Assembly: GCA_007128515.1 (NCBI GenBank)
Contig: SKXI01000196.1
Span: forward strand, 1 to 8,541
Length of the DNA: 8,541 nucleotides
Source: Halococcaceae archaeon
Lineage (GTDB): Archaea > Halobacteriota > Halobacteria > Halobacteriales > Halalkalicoccaceae
Direction: 5' to 3'
Both the position numbers and the translations under genes were made by a program. Shown piece after piece: positions 1 through 5,994 of the stretch (positions are counted from its first letter, which is position 1; every line of letters starts with the position of its first letter). The notes beneath the pieces were generated by a model. It was not told the DNA's origin, searched no databases, and saw only the letters and a list, made by a program, of their open reading frames with translations.

Positions 1-282
1 GAGACGATCCGGGGGTTCAAGCGCGCCTACGTCGAGGTCGTCGACCGCCTCTGTCGCGAGGACGAACACTGGGACGTCATCGGCGAGCGGCTGATGTACG
101 AGAAGGACCCGACGGTCGTGGCCGCGGTACGCGACGGCTGGCGGGAGATGGTCGTCGCCGACTGGGACGAGGAGACCTTCGATGGGATGGAGCGGCTCTT
201 CTCGCACCTGAAAGCGGTCGCGGGCGAGGAGGCCCTCGGGGTTGAGGAACTCCCCGAGGGGCTGTTCCGGCTGGAGGTCTGA
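1..282 (+). CDS. C-terminal part of a probable ABC transporter substrate-binding protein (5' end outside window)
   Basis: The frame is open from base 1 and ends at TGA 280-282, giving 93 residues of C-terminal sequence. It is acidic and mostly helical in appearance (an early GFKRAYVEVVDRL helix, then WDEETFDGMERLFSHLKAV and a tail ending LPEGLFRLEV). That pattern resembles the last helices of NitT/TauT/SsuA-type binding proteins, where a helix of the type 'detxdgmxxl' precedes a short tail. It lacks the WG-x-x-D-P-x-x-W motif shared by the next two genes, so it belongs to a different subgroup or another family. Only one base separates its stop from the next ATG at 284, so the two are almost certainly co-transcribed. 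The family call rests on the helix pattern and the neighbourhood and is tentative. That this is a real coding region is much surer. Confidence 0.6.
   Translation, partial: ETIRGFKRAYVEVVDRLCREDEHWDVIGERLMYEKDPTVVAAVRDGWREMVVADWDEETFDGMERLFSHLKAVAGEEALGVEELPEGLFRLEV
273..278 (+). promoter_or_regulatory. Shine-Dalgarno GGAGGT for the 284 start
   Basis: GGAGGT lies inside the last codons of the upstream gene and ends 5 bases before ATG 284. It closely matches the anti-Shine-Dalgarno of archaeal 16S rRNA. It decides the start of the signal-less binding protein: an in-frame ATG at 242 would add 14 residues that look like out-of-frame read-through of the previous gene. Confidence 0.65.
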
Positions 283-283
283 G

Positions 284-1249
284 ATGGAGGCGGTCACCTT
301 CCAGCTCAACTGGGAGCCCAACGGCTTCCAGGCGCCGTACTTCCTCGCCCGTGAGGCCGGCCTCTACGAGGACGAGGGCCTCGACGTGCGGTTCGTCGAG
401 GGCCACGGCTCGCCCTACGCCGTCGAACGCGCCGCGACCGGGGAGAGCACCTTCGGGCTCGCGGGCGCGAGCGCGGTCCTCGGCGTCCAGAGCGAGGGCC
501 ACGACCCGGTCGCGGTCGCCGCCGTCACGCAGAAGACGCCCGCGGCGATCTACACCCTCAGGGACGTCTTCGGCGAGCCCCTGGATCACCCCGAACAGCT
601 CGCGGGTCGAACCGTCGCTCCCTCGGCGACGAAGACGCGCGCCCTCGCGTCCCAGCTGCTTTCGGACCTCGGTATCAGGGACGAGGTCGACCTGCGCTCG
701 GTCGACCCGCACACGCACCACCGCGTCGAACACCAGCTCCTCGACGGCTCCGTCGACGCCGCCGTCGGCGTCGTCACGAACGGACGCGAGGTCGCGGAGG
801 AACACGACAGGATCGCCGACGAACTCCCGATCGGTGACTACCTCCAGGTGTACGGAATGACGCTCGTCACCTCGCGCGACGTGACCGACGAGCGGCCCGA
901 GGTGGTGAGGGCCTTCCTCCGGGCGACGGCGAGGGGCTGGGCCGAGGCGACGCGCGATCCGGAGGCGGCGATCGACGCGCTGATCGCGCGCAACGCCACG
1001 CTCGAGAACCACCTGTGGATCGAGACGGTGAAGTTCGAGACCGCCGCGTCGGGACTCCAGTTCACCGAGTACGTCCGCGAACACGGCTGGGGGGCACACG
1101 ATCCCGCTCGATGGGAGAAACTCGGCGAGACCATCTCGGAGACCGACCTGCTCTCGGGCGGGATCGATCCCGATGCAGCCTGGACGAACGAGTTCCGGGA
1201 TACCGAGGCACCCGAGATCGGGGCGTACGCGGAGGCGATCGACCGATGA
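284..1249 (+). CDS. NMT1/THI5-like (SsuA/ThiY-type) substrate-binding protein without export signal
   Basis: This 321-residue protein has the NMT1/THI5-like periplasmic-binding fold. It opens directly with the first beta strand, followed by the LNW-E-PNG motif (residues 8-14) and the APYFLAREAGLYEDEGLDV stretch. Further family marks are FGEPL (96-100), QLAGRT (105-110), FLRATARGWAEA (211-222) and the WGAHDPARW motif (269-277). The fold binds small ligands such as thiamine-pyrimidine precursors, riboflavin, sulfonates or nitrate and delivers them to an ABC permease. There is no signal peptide, twin arginine or lipobox, and the strong Shine-Dalgarno at 273-278 supports the ATG at 284. As annotated it would stay in the cytoplasm, which is unexpected for a transport binding protein. 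A histidine cluster (H143, H145, H146, H150) lies in lobe two and is absent from the paralogue downstream. The gene overlaps the next one by ATGA. Substrate unknown; a cytoplasmic sensor or enzyme role is possible but unproven. Confidence 0.85.
   Translation: MEAVTFQLNWEPNGFQAPYFLAREAGLYEDEGLDVRFVEGHGSPYAVERAATGESTFGLAGASAVLGVQSEGHDPVAVAAVTQKTPAAIYTLRDVFGEPLDHPEQLAGRTVAPSATKTRALASQLLSDLGIRDEVDLRSVDPHTHHRVEHQLLDGSVDAAVGVVTNGREVAEEHDRIADELPIGDYLQVYGMTLVTSRDVTDERPEVVRAFLRATARGWAEATRDPEAAIDALIARNATLENHLWIETVKFETAASGLQFTEYVREHGWGAHDPARWEKLGETISETDLLSGGIDPDAAWTNEFRDTEAPEIGAYAEAIDR
1231..1235 (+). promoter_or_regulatory. Shine-Dalgarno GGAGG for the 1246 start
   Basis: GGAGG lies 10 bases upstream of ATG 1246, inside the end of the preceding gene. 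Together with the Tat signal that begins right after this ATG, it fixes the start of the lipoprotein gene. Confidence 0.5.
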
Positions 1250-2301
1250 GGGGTGGAGCGACCGGCAGACGCGCCTTCCTCGCCGGGGTGGGGGCAGCGG
1301 CGTGCGGGCTCGCGGGCTGTTCCGCCCGGCTCGAGGCCGGCGGGGAGACGACGCCCGTCTCGCTGCTGCTCAACTGGCAGCCGGGCGGGCTCCACGTCCC
1401 CTACTACGCCGCCGAGAGCGAGGGCTTCTACGGGGACGAGGGGATCGAGATCGCGGAGATCGAAGCCGGCCAGGGCTCGGACTTCTCCGCGACGCAGGTC
1501 GGCCTCGACAACGTCGAGTTCGCGATCACGAGCAGCGACCAGATACTGAACGCCGCCGCCGAGGAGCTCGCCTCGACCTGTGTCGCGGTCGTGATGCAGC
1601 GGGGGCCGGTGCAGGTGTTCGCCACGCCCGAGCAGTTCGGCGAGGAGCTGACCGACGCCGACCAGCTCGCGGGCCGGACGCTCGGCAGCGGTCCCGGGAT
1701 GGTCCGGCAGATGACCGAGTCCTACCTCGAGGTCGAGGGCGTCCGTGAGGAGGTGGAGTACGTCGACAGCGGGATGGACACCGTCCAGCAGCTCCTGACG
1801 GGCGAGATCGACGCCGCCGGCGGGGTGTTCAGCGACGTCGTCGACGCCCGCCACCAGGACTACGAGATCGACGCGCTCTCGGTGGCCGACGTGATCCCCT
1901 CCTACGGGCACGTGATCGCCGTCGGCGACGAGATCAGGGAGGAGGACCCGGAGACGGTCGAACGCTTTCTCCGGGCGACCGCCCGCGGGGCGGTCTGGGC
2001 GAACGAGAACCCCGAGGAGGCGACCGACGCGCTCGCCGACGCCGTCGAGGAACTGGCCGAGACCTGGGAGAACCAGCGCGACAAGTGGGAGGAGATGCGG
2101 ACCGGGTTCATGCTCTCGTCGACCGTCGAGGAGCAGGGCTGGGGGGCGAGCGAGCCGGAGCCCTGGGAGTCGGTCCACGAGACGCTCGCGGGCGGCGAGT
2201 TCGAGGAAGGGGACGTCGACCCCGACGACGTCTGGACCAACGAGTACCTCGACACGGACTCCGAGTACGTCGCGGAGTACGCAGAGCGCGTCGAGACGTG
2301 A
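1246..2301 (+). CDS. Tat-exported lipoprotein substrate-binding protein, NMT1/THI5-like
   Basis: This 351-residue extracellular ligand-binding subunit would capture the substrate and pass it to the permease encoded next. The N-terminus holds a twin-arginine motif RRAFL (residues 8-12), a short hydrophobic stretch and a lipobox LAGC with the lipidated Cys at 25. That is the normal route for haloarchaeal binding proteins: folded export by Tat, then anchoring to the membrane. The mature part has the family marks LNWQPGG (42-48), VPYYAAESEGFYGDEGIEI, FGEEL (131-135), QLAGRT (140-145), FLRATARG (241-248), the WG at 299-300 followed by W307, and VDPDDVWTNEYL near the end. The last block closely matches the C-terminus of the gene before it, so the two are paralogues. 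The start overlaps the upstream stop (ATGA) and the end overlaps the permease start (GTGA), implying translational coupling. The exact ligand cannot be told from the sequence. Confidence 0.92.
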   Translation: MRGGATGRRAFLAGVGAAACGLAGCSARLEAGGETTPVSLLLNWQPGGLHVPYYAAESEGFYGDEGIEIAEIEAGQGSDFSATQVGLDNVEFAITSSDQILNAAAEELASTCVAVVMQRGPVQVFATPEQFGEELTDADQLAGRTLGSGPGMVRQMTESYLEVEGVREEVEYVDSGMDTVQQLLTGEIDAAGGVFSDVVDARHQDYEIDALSVADVIPSYGHVIAVGDEIREEDPETVERFLRATARGAVWANENPEEATDALADAVEELAETWENQRDKWEEMRTGFMLSSTVEEQGWGASEPEPWESVHETLAGGEFEEGDVDPDDVWTNEYLDTDSEYVAEYAERVET

Positions 2302-3128
2302 CCCCCGGGGCCGGAACGGGTGGGCGAGAGCGTCGCGAATCGCTCGCCACGGACCTCGCTCGACGGGGTGGTCTCCGGCGTGCCGTCGGGCTCTCGACCG
2401 TCGGCCCCCCTGCCCTCACGCTCGTCGTCATCCTCGGCGTCTGGCAGGCCGCTGTCGTCGTCTCCGACGCACCCTCGGTCGTCCTCCCCTCGCCGGGCGA
2501 GGTCGTTACGACGCTCGTCGCGGATCGGTCCGTCCTGCTCGCCGAGGGTCTGGTCACCGGGGCCACGGCGGGCCTGGGGCTGCTCGCCGGCGCTCTCGTG
2601 GGGATCGCGCTCGCGTTCGCCGTCGTCCGGTCTCGGGCCGTCGGCTCGGTCGTCATCCCGTACGTGATCGCGCTCCGGATCGCCCCGGTGATCGCCATCG
2701 CGCCGCTGCTCTTTCTCTGGTTTGGGCGGGGAATCCCCACGCGGGCGCTGCTCGTCGCGACGCTCGCGCTCTTCCCGATGACCGTCGCGACGATCGACGG
2801 CCTCCGGTCGACCCCGGAAAAATACCTCCTCTTGCTGGAGTCGGTCGGGGCGTCTTCGTGGACGACGTTCACGAAGGTTCGGCTCCCGGCGGCGGCGCCG
2901 AGCGTCTTCGCCGGGCTGAAGATCGCGGCGACGCTCTCGGTGATCGGTGCGGTCGTCGCCGAGTTCGTCACGCTCGACGCCGGGCTCGGGACCCGGGTGT
3001 TCGTCGCCTCGACGGGGCTCCGGACGGCCGAGGCGTACGCTGCGCTCGTCGCGCTCTCGCTGCTCGGGATCGCCTTCTACGCGGTTCCGGCGGCCGCCGA
3101 GCGTGCGATCAGGAGTCGGTTCCGGTGA
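2298..3128 (+). CDS. ABC transporter permease (BPD type, NitT/TauT/SsuC-like)
   Basis: This 276-residue inner subunit forms the membrane pathway of an importer. I chose the GTG at 2298 because it overlaps the upstream stop as GTGA and leaves a short charged N-terminus before the first helix. Hydrophobic segments lie at about residues 30-55, 85-110, 116-141, 149-168, 209-228 and 248-266, giving six helices. The cytoplasmic coupling (EAA) loop is clear at 181-210: ESVGASSW, then RLP at 195-197 and a downstream FAGLK. This loop docks on the ABC ATPase. The VVLPSPGEV segment after helix 1 is typical of the SsuC/TauC group. It is the last gene of the plus-strand operon; its ATPase is either upstream of the window or the one encoded on the opposite strand at 3920-4672. 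Its final codons lie in a 35-bp tandem duplication. Confidence 0.92.
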   Translation: MTPGAGTGGRERRESLATDLARRGGLRRAVGLSTVGPPALTLVVILGVWQAAVVVSDAPSVVLPSPGEVVTTLVADRSVLLAEGLVTGATAGLGLLAGALVGIALAFAVVRSRAVGSVVIPYVIALRIAPVIAIAPLLFLWFGRGIPTRALLVATLALFPMTVATIDGLRSTPEKYLLLLESVGASSWTTFTKVRLPAAAPSVFAGLKIAATLSVIGAVVAEFVTLDAGLGTRVFVASTGLRTAEAYAALVALSLLGIAFYAVPAAAERAIRSRFR

Positions 3129-3163
3129 CCGCCGAACGCGCGGTCAGGAGTCGGTTCCGGTGA
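3094..3163. repeat. 35-bp tandem duplication across convergent permease 3' ends
   Basis: Bases 3094-3128 and 3129-3163 are two adjacent copies of a 35-bp unit. They differ at three positions (3101/3136 G to A, 3104/3139 T to C, 3108/3143 A to G), and 3109-3131 is identical to 3144-3166 over 23 bases. Copy 1 encodes the plus-strand permease tail AERAIRSRFR plus stop. Copy 2, now out of frame with that gene, still reads AERAVRSRFR plus stop. On the minus strand, copy 2 carries the end of the other permease, TGTDS plus stop. The unit is not a multiple of three, and it accounts for the 15-bp spacer (3129-3143) between the two genes. Confidence 0.85.
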
Positions 3164-3923
3164 CCGGGAACCGGCGGTCGACCGCCCGCTGGCAGAGCAC
3201 GACACAGCCGTAGAACGTGAGACCGACGACGACCAGCACCGAGAGCGCCGCGATCATGATGTCGGTCCGGAGGTTCTCCATCCCCAGCAGGATCAGGTAG
3301 CCCAGCCCGCGGCGGGCGACGACCCACTCGGCGACGACCGCGCCGACGACCGCGAGCGTCACCGACTGTTTGAGCCCGGCGAAGACGTCCGGGAGGGCGT
3401 ACGGGAGCCGAACCATGAGGAGGGTGTCGACCGGTCCCGCGTTCACCGATCGGAGCAGGTCGAGGTGACCCTCCGGGGTGCGCGCGAGGCCCGCCGCGGT
3501 GCTCACGACGAGGGGGAAGAACGTGACGAGCGCGACGAAGACGACGGCCGTCGTGAAGCCGGTGCCGAGGTAGATCAACAGGAGGGGTGCGATCGCGATC
3601 TTCGGGAGCACGCGGACCGTCACGAGGTAGGGGTAGAGCGCCCGTCGCGCGAACGGAACCGTCCCGACGAGGAGGCCGAACCCGAACCCGAAGAGGATCC
3701 CGACGGCCCCCCCGAACACCACCTTCTCGACGGTGGCGAGCGCGTTTACCGCGTACATCCGTGGGTTTCCGGCGAGCTGGGCGGCGACCTCGTCCGGGCT
3801 GGGCAGGAGAAACGAGGGGATCGCGAGCGCGATCGAGAGTAGCCACCAGAGGGCGATCCCGACGGCGAACGCGGCCGCAGGGTAGAGGAGGTCGCCGGAT
3901 CGGAGCGCGCGCGCCGTGCTCAT
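3144..3923 (-). CDS. ABC transporter permease (BPD type, NitT/TauT/SsuC-like)
   Basis: This 259-residue permease starts at ATG 3923, which overlaps the stop of the ATPase gene (ATGA). A GGAGG lies 13 bases upstream. Hydrophobic segments occur at about residues 12-35, 66-89, 97-119, 122-141, 187-203 and 222-245, consistent with six helices. The EAA coupling loop is at 158-185, with RSVNAG, VRLP at 171-174 and VFAGLK. The SFLLPSPDEV after helix 1 parallels VVLPSPGEV in the plus-strand permease, and both share the IAIAPLL and VVGAVVAE/VIGAVVAE patterns. The two are therefore paralogues, possibly pairing as a heterodimer. It is the last gene of the minus-strand operon, and its stop lies only 15 bp from that of the convergent permease. 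Confidence 0.92.
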   Translation of the reverse strand: MSTARALRSGDLLYPAAAFAVGIALWWLLSIALAIPSFLLPSPDEVAAQLAGNPRMYAVNALATVEKVVFGGAVGILFGFGFGLLVGTVPFARRALYPYLVTVRVLPKIAIAPLLLIYLGTGFTTAVVFVALVTFFPLVVSTAAGLARTPEGHLDLLRSVNAGPVDTLLMVRLPYALPDVFAGLKQSVTLAVVGAVVAEWVVARRGLGYLILLGMENLRTDIMIAALSVLVVVGLTFYGCVVLCQRAVDRRFPVTGTDS

Positions 3924-4672
3924 CGCCGCGGGCTCGCCTCCGCGTAGAGCGCCGCCCTGACGTCCGCCACCCGCTCCTGGAACGCGCTATCGGTGAACAG
4001 CGACGTCTCACGCGGTGCCGGAAAGTCCAGATCGAAGAGGGCCTCGACCGCGCCGGGTGCTCCACGGAGAACGACACAGCGGTCGCCGAGGAAGACCGCC
4101 TCGGGGACGCTGTGGGTGACGAACAGCACCGTCGTCTCCCGTTCCTGGAGGAGTTCGCGGAGCTCGACCCCGAGTTCGTCCCGGGTGATCTCGTCGAGCG
4201 CGCCGAAGGGCTCGTCCATCAACAGGACGTCCGCGTCGAGATGGACCGCCCGCGCGATGGCGACGCGCTGGGCCATCCCCCCGGAGAGCTCTCGCGGGTA
4301 GGCGTCGAGGAAGCCCGAGAGGCCCACCGATTCGAGTAACGCACGCGCCCCGGATTCGTCCGGCGGCTTCCCCGCGATCCGTCGGAGGAAGGTAACGTTC
4401 CCCAGAGCGGTCTTCCACGGCAAGAGCGTGTGCTCTTGGAAGACGAGGCCGATCCGTCCGGCGTCACGGGCCCGACCGGGTCCCTCGCCGTCGATCCCGA
4501 TACGCCCCTCCGTCGGCTCCTGGAGCCCGGCGACGGCGTGTAACAGCGTCGTCTTCCCGCAGCCCGACGGGCCGACGATCGTGAGGAACTCCCCGCGATC
4601 GATATCGAGGTCGACCCCCGACACCGCGGTCACGGAATCGAACGAGACCCGCACCCCCTCGATCCGGATCAT
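3920..4672 (-). CDS. ABC transporter ATP-binding protein (NitT/TauT/SsuB-like)
   Basis: This 250-residue nucleotide-binding subunit powers import from the cytoplasmic face. All ATPase elements are intact: Walker A GPSGCGKTT (34-42), Q-loop Q79 in LVFQEHTLLPW, signature LSGGMAQR (129-136), Walker B VLLMDE (149-154), D-loop ALD (158-160) and switch histidine H187 in LFVTHS. The Q-loop followed by LLPW and the MDEPFGALDEITR stretch are typical of the SsuB/TauB/NrtD group. The ATG at 4672 overlaps the stop of the regulator-like gene (ATGA), and its own stop overlaps the permease start in the same way, so all three are translationally coupled. It is the only ABC ATPase seen in the window and could serve both permeases. 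Confidence 0.95.
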   Translation of the reverse strand: MIRIEGVRVSFDSVTAVSGVDLDIDRGEFLTIVGPSGCGKTTLLHAVAGLQEPTEGRIGIDGEGPGRARDAGRIGLVFQEHTLLPWKTALGNVTFLRRIAGKPPDESGARALLESVGLSGFLDAYPRELSGGMAQRVAIARAVHLDADVLLMDEPFGALDEITRDELGVELRELLQERETTVLFVTHSVPEAVFLGDRCVVLRGAPGAVEALFDLDFPAPRETSLFTDSAFQERVADVRAALYAEASPRR

Positions 4673-5928
4673 CCGCCGTTCGCGAGCGAGGTTCGCCGGA
4701 GGGCGGTGTGCAGTCGCTCCCAGCCCTCCTCGTCGTGGTGTCCCCAGCCCCGTTCGCGGCTGGCCTTGCTCTCGCCGAACTCGCTCGCGGCCCGCTCGAA
4801 CGTCCGGGTGAGCGCGGCCGGGTCGTCGGATCCGATCGAGTCCGTGACGCGCGCCGCGACCTCCCCGGTCGCCCCGAGTGCCGTCGCCCATCCCCGGATC
4901 GTGCCGACGAGAAAGCGCTCGAGCGGCTCCCGGCGCGAGCGGAGCGTCCCCGGGCGGACCGCGAGCGTCGGTCCGTAGATCGGGAAGTGCTCGGCGATCG
5001 TCAGCACGTCGATCGTCTCCCCCGCCGCCCGGAGCTCGCGCGGATCGGAGACGGAGCCGGTGACGACGTCCGCGTCGCCCGCGAGGAGCGCGTCGGCCTC
5101 CTCGCCCTCGATCTCGACCGTCTCGATCGCCTCCAGGCCCGCCTGGGCGAGGAAGAGCCGGGCGAGCAGGCGCGACTCCGCGTCCGGCGGCATCCCGATA
5201 CGTCTCCCCTCGAGCTGGTCGAGCCGGGAGAGCGGCTCGCCGAACCGCTCGCGTTCGGTGTAGAGCACCGTCATCGCACGCTGGTAGACGACCGCGAGCG
5301 GGACGATTGGGTCGCCGGACTCGCGAGCGCGGGCGAGCGTGGCCGCGCCGACGAGCCCCACGTCCGCCTCGCCTTCGATCACCGCCGCGAGCGACCGCTC
5401 GGAGCCGCGGTGGTGGTCGATCGACACGTCGAGGTCGAGCTCCGCGCCGAAGTCCGTCGCGTAGAACGGTAGCTGCAGACCGTTCGGGAGCCAGTTCAGC
5501 GCGAGGCGCACCCGGTCGGTCGGACCGGGCTCCGTCTCCTCCTCCGCGGTCGCCATCGACAGCGCCCGCTCGACCAGGACCCGGGCGTTGCTCCGGTCTG
5601 CCGCCTCGACCGACCCCTCCAGGTCGTCGGCAGCCCGCCAGGCCGTCGGCGGACGGCCGCCGGCCGAGCGTTCGAGGTCGAGCGTGCTCTCGGTCAGGAG
5701 CCCCCGATCGTCGAGCGTCGCGAGCGCGTCGATGACCGCCTCGCGACCGAGACCCGTACCCAGGCGGATCACGAGCCCCGTCGCCGGTTCCTCGCGGGCC
5801 GTCGGGTCCTCGTCCCGCAGGGCGAGGAAGGCGAGGACGCGCCCGGGCCGGCGGCCGACGCCGAGTCCGAGCCGCGAGACGACCTGTTCGTCCTCCTCGG
5901 CGAGGACGCGATACTCGACGGTTCGCAT
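4669..5928 (-). CDS. Winged-helix-like domain fused to NMT1/THI5-like ligand-binding domain; probable one-component regulator
   Basis: This 419-residue protein has two parts. Residues 1-100 look like a winged helix-turn-helix: short helices (AEEDEQVVSRLGLG, then RPGRVLAFLALRDE), a candidate recognition region GLGREAVIDALATLDDRGLL (58-78) and a wing with GGRPPTAWRA (90-99), as in haloarchaeal regulators. After an acidic linker (about 100-138), residues 139-405 form an NMT1/THI5-like binding domain: LNWLPNG (144-150), FGEPL (229-233), LDQLEGRRIG, RGWATA and the WGHHDEEGW motif (395-403) shared with the two binding proteins on the plus strand. There is no signal peptide, so it should be cytoplasmic. 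I infer that it senses the imported ligand and controls this locus. The start is uncertain: GTG 5973 and ATG 5955 are also in frame. I prefer ATG 5928 because the extra residues look non-conserved and a weak TATA-like TTATGG lies about 27 bases upstream. Confidence 0.82.
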   Translation of the reverse strand: MRTVEYRVLAEEDEQVVSRLGLGVGRRPGRVLAFLALRDEDPTAREEPATGLVIRLGTGLGREAVIDALATLDDRGLLTESTLDLERSAGGRPPTAWRAADDLEGSVEAADRSNARVLVERALSMATAEEETEPGPTDRVRLALNWLPNGLQLPFYATDFGAELDLDVSIDHHRGSERSLAAVIEGEADVGLVGAATLARARESGDPIVPLAVVYQRAMTVLYTERERFGEPLSRLDQLEGRRIGMPPDAESRLLARLFLAQAGLEAIETVEIEGEEADALLAGDADVVTGSVSDPRELRAAGETIDVLTIAEHFPIYGPTLAVRPGTLRSRREPLERFLVGTIRGWATALGATGEVAARVTDSIGSDDPAALTRTFERAASEFGESKASRERGWGHHDEEGWERLHTALRRTSLANGG

Positions 5929-5994
5929 CGGTTCAGATGTCGCGGCCGGGGCCATAACAGTTCGTGTCGGCACACCGACCGGCGTCGTACCGGC
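5929..5994 (-). promoter_or_regulatory. Short spacer with weak promoter candidate for the regulator-ABC operon
   Basis: This 66-base gap follows the stop of the CDC48-family gene. On the minus strand, TTATGG (5952-5957) sits about 27 bases before ATG 5928, the distance expected for a leaderless archaeal transcript. The match to a TATA box is poor and no Shine-Dalgarno is visible. If translation starts at ATG 5955 or GTG 5973, this reading fails. The operon may instead be transcribed from the promoter of the upstream ATPase gene. Confidence 0.2.

Noticed and set aside
284..1249. Signal-less binding protein as a true THI5-type pyrimidine synthase
   Set aside because: The cysteine-rich iron motif of yeast THI5 is absent and the histidine cluster sits elsewhere; fold similarity alone does not support an enzyme call.
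838..2178. Long open frame on the minus strand opposite the two binding-protein genes
   Set aside because: It is antisense to two well-supported genes with signals and family motifs, its product has low-complexity Arg/Gly/Val/Leu composition and no recognisable domain. Such frames are common in GC-rich haloarchaeal DNA.
3129..3143. Transcription terminator between the convergent permeases
   Set aside because: The 15-bp gap has no T-run on either strand and no convincing hairpin; its content is explained by the tandem duplication.
3094..3166. CRISPR or mobile-element direct repeat
   Set aside because: There are only two adjacent copies without spacers, terminal inverted repeats or a transposase, and both copies derive from the permease 3' end.
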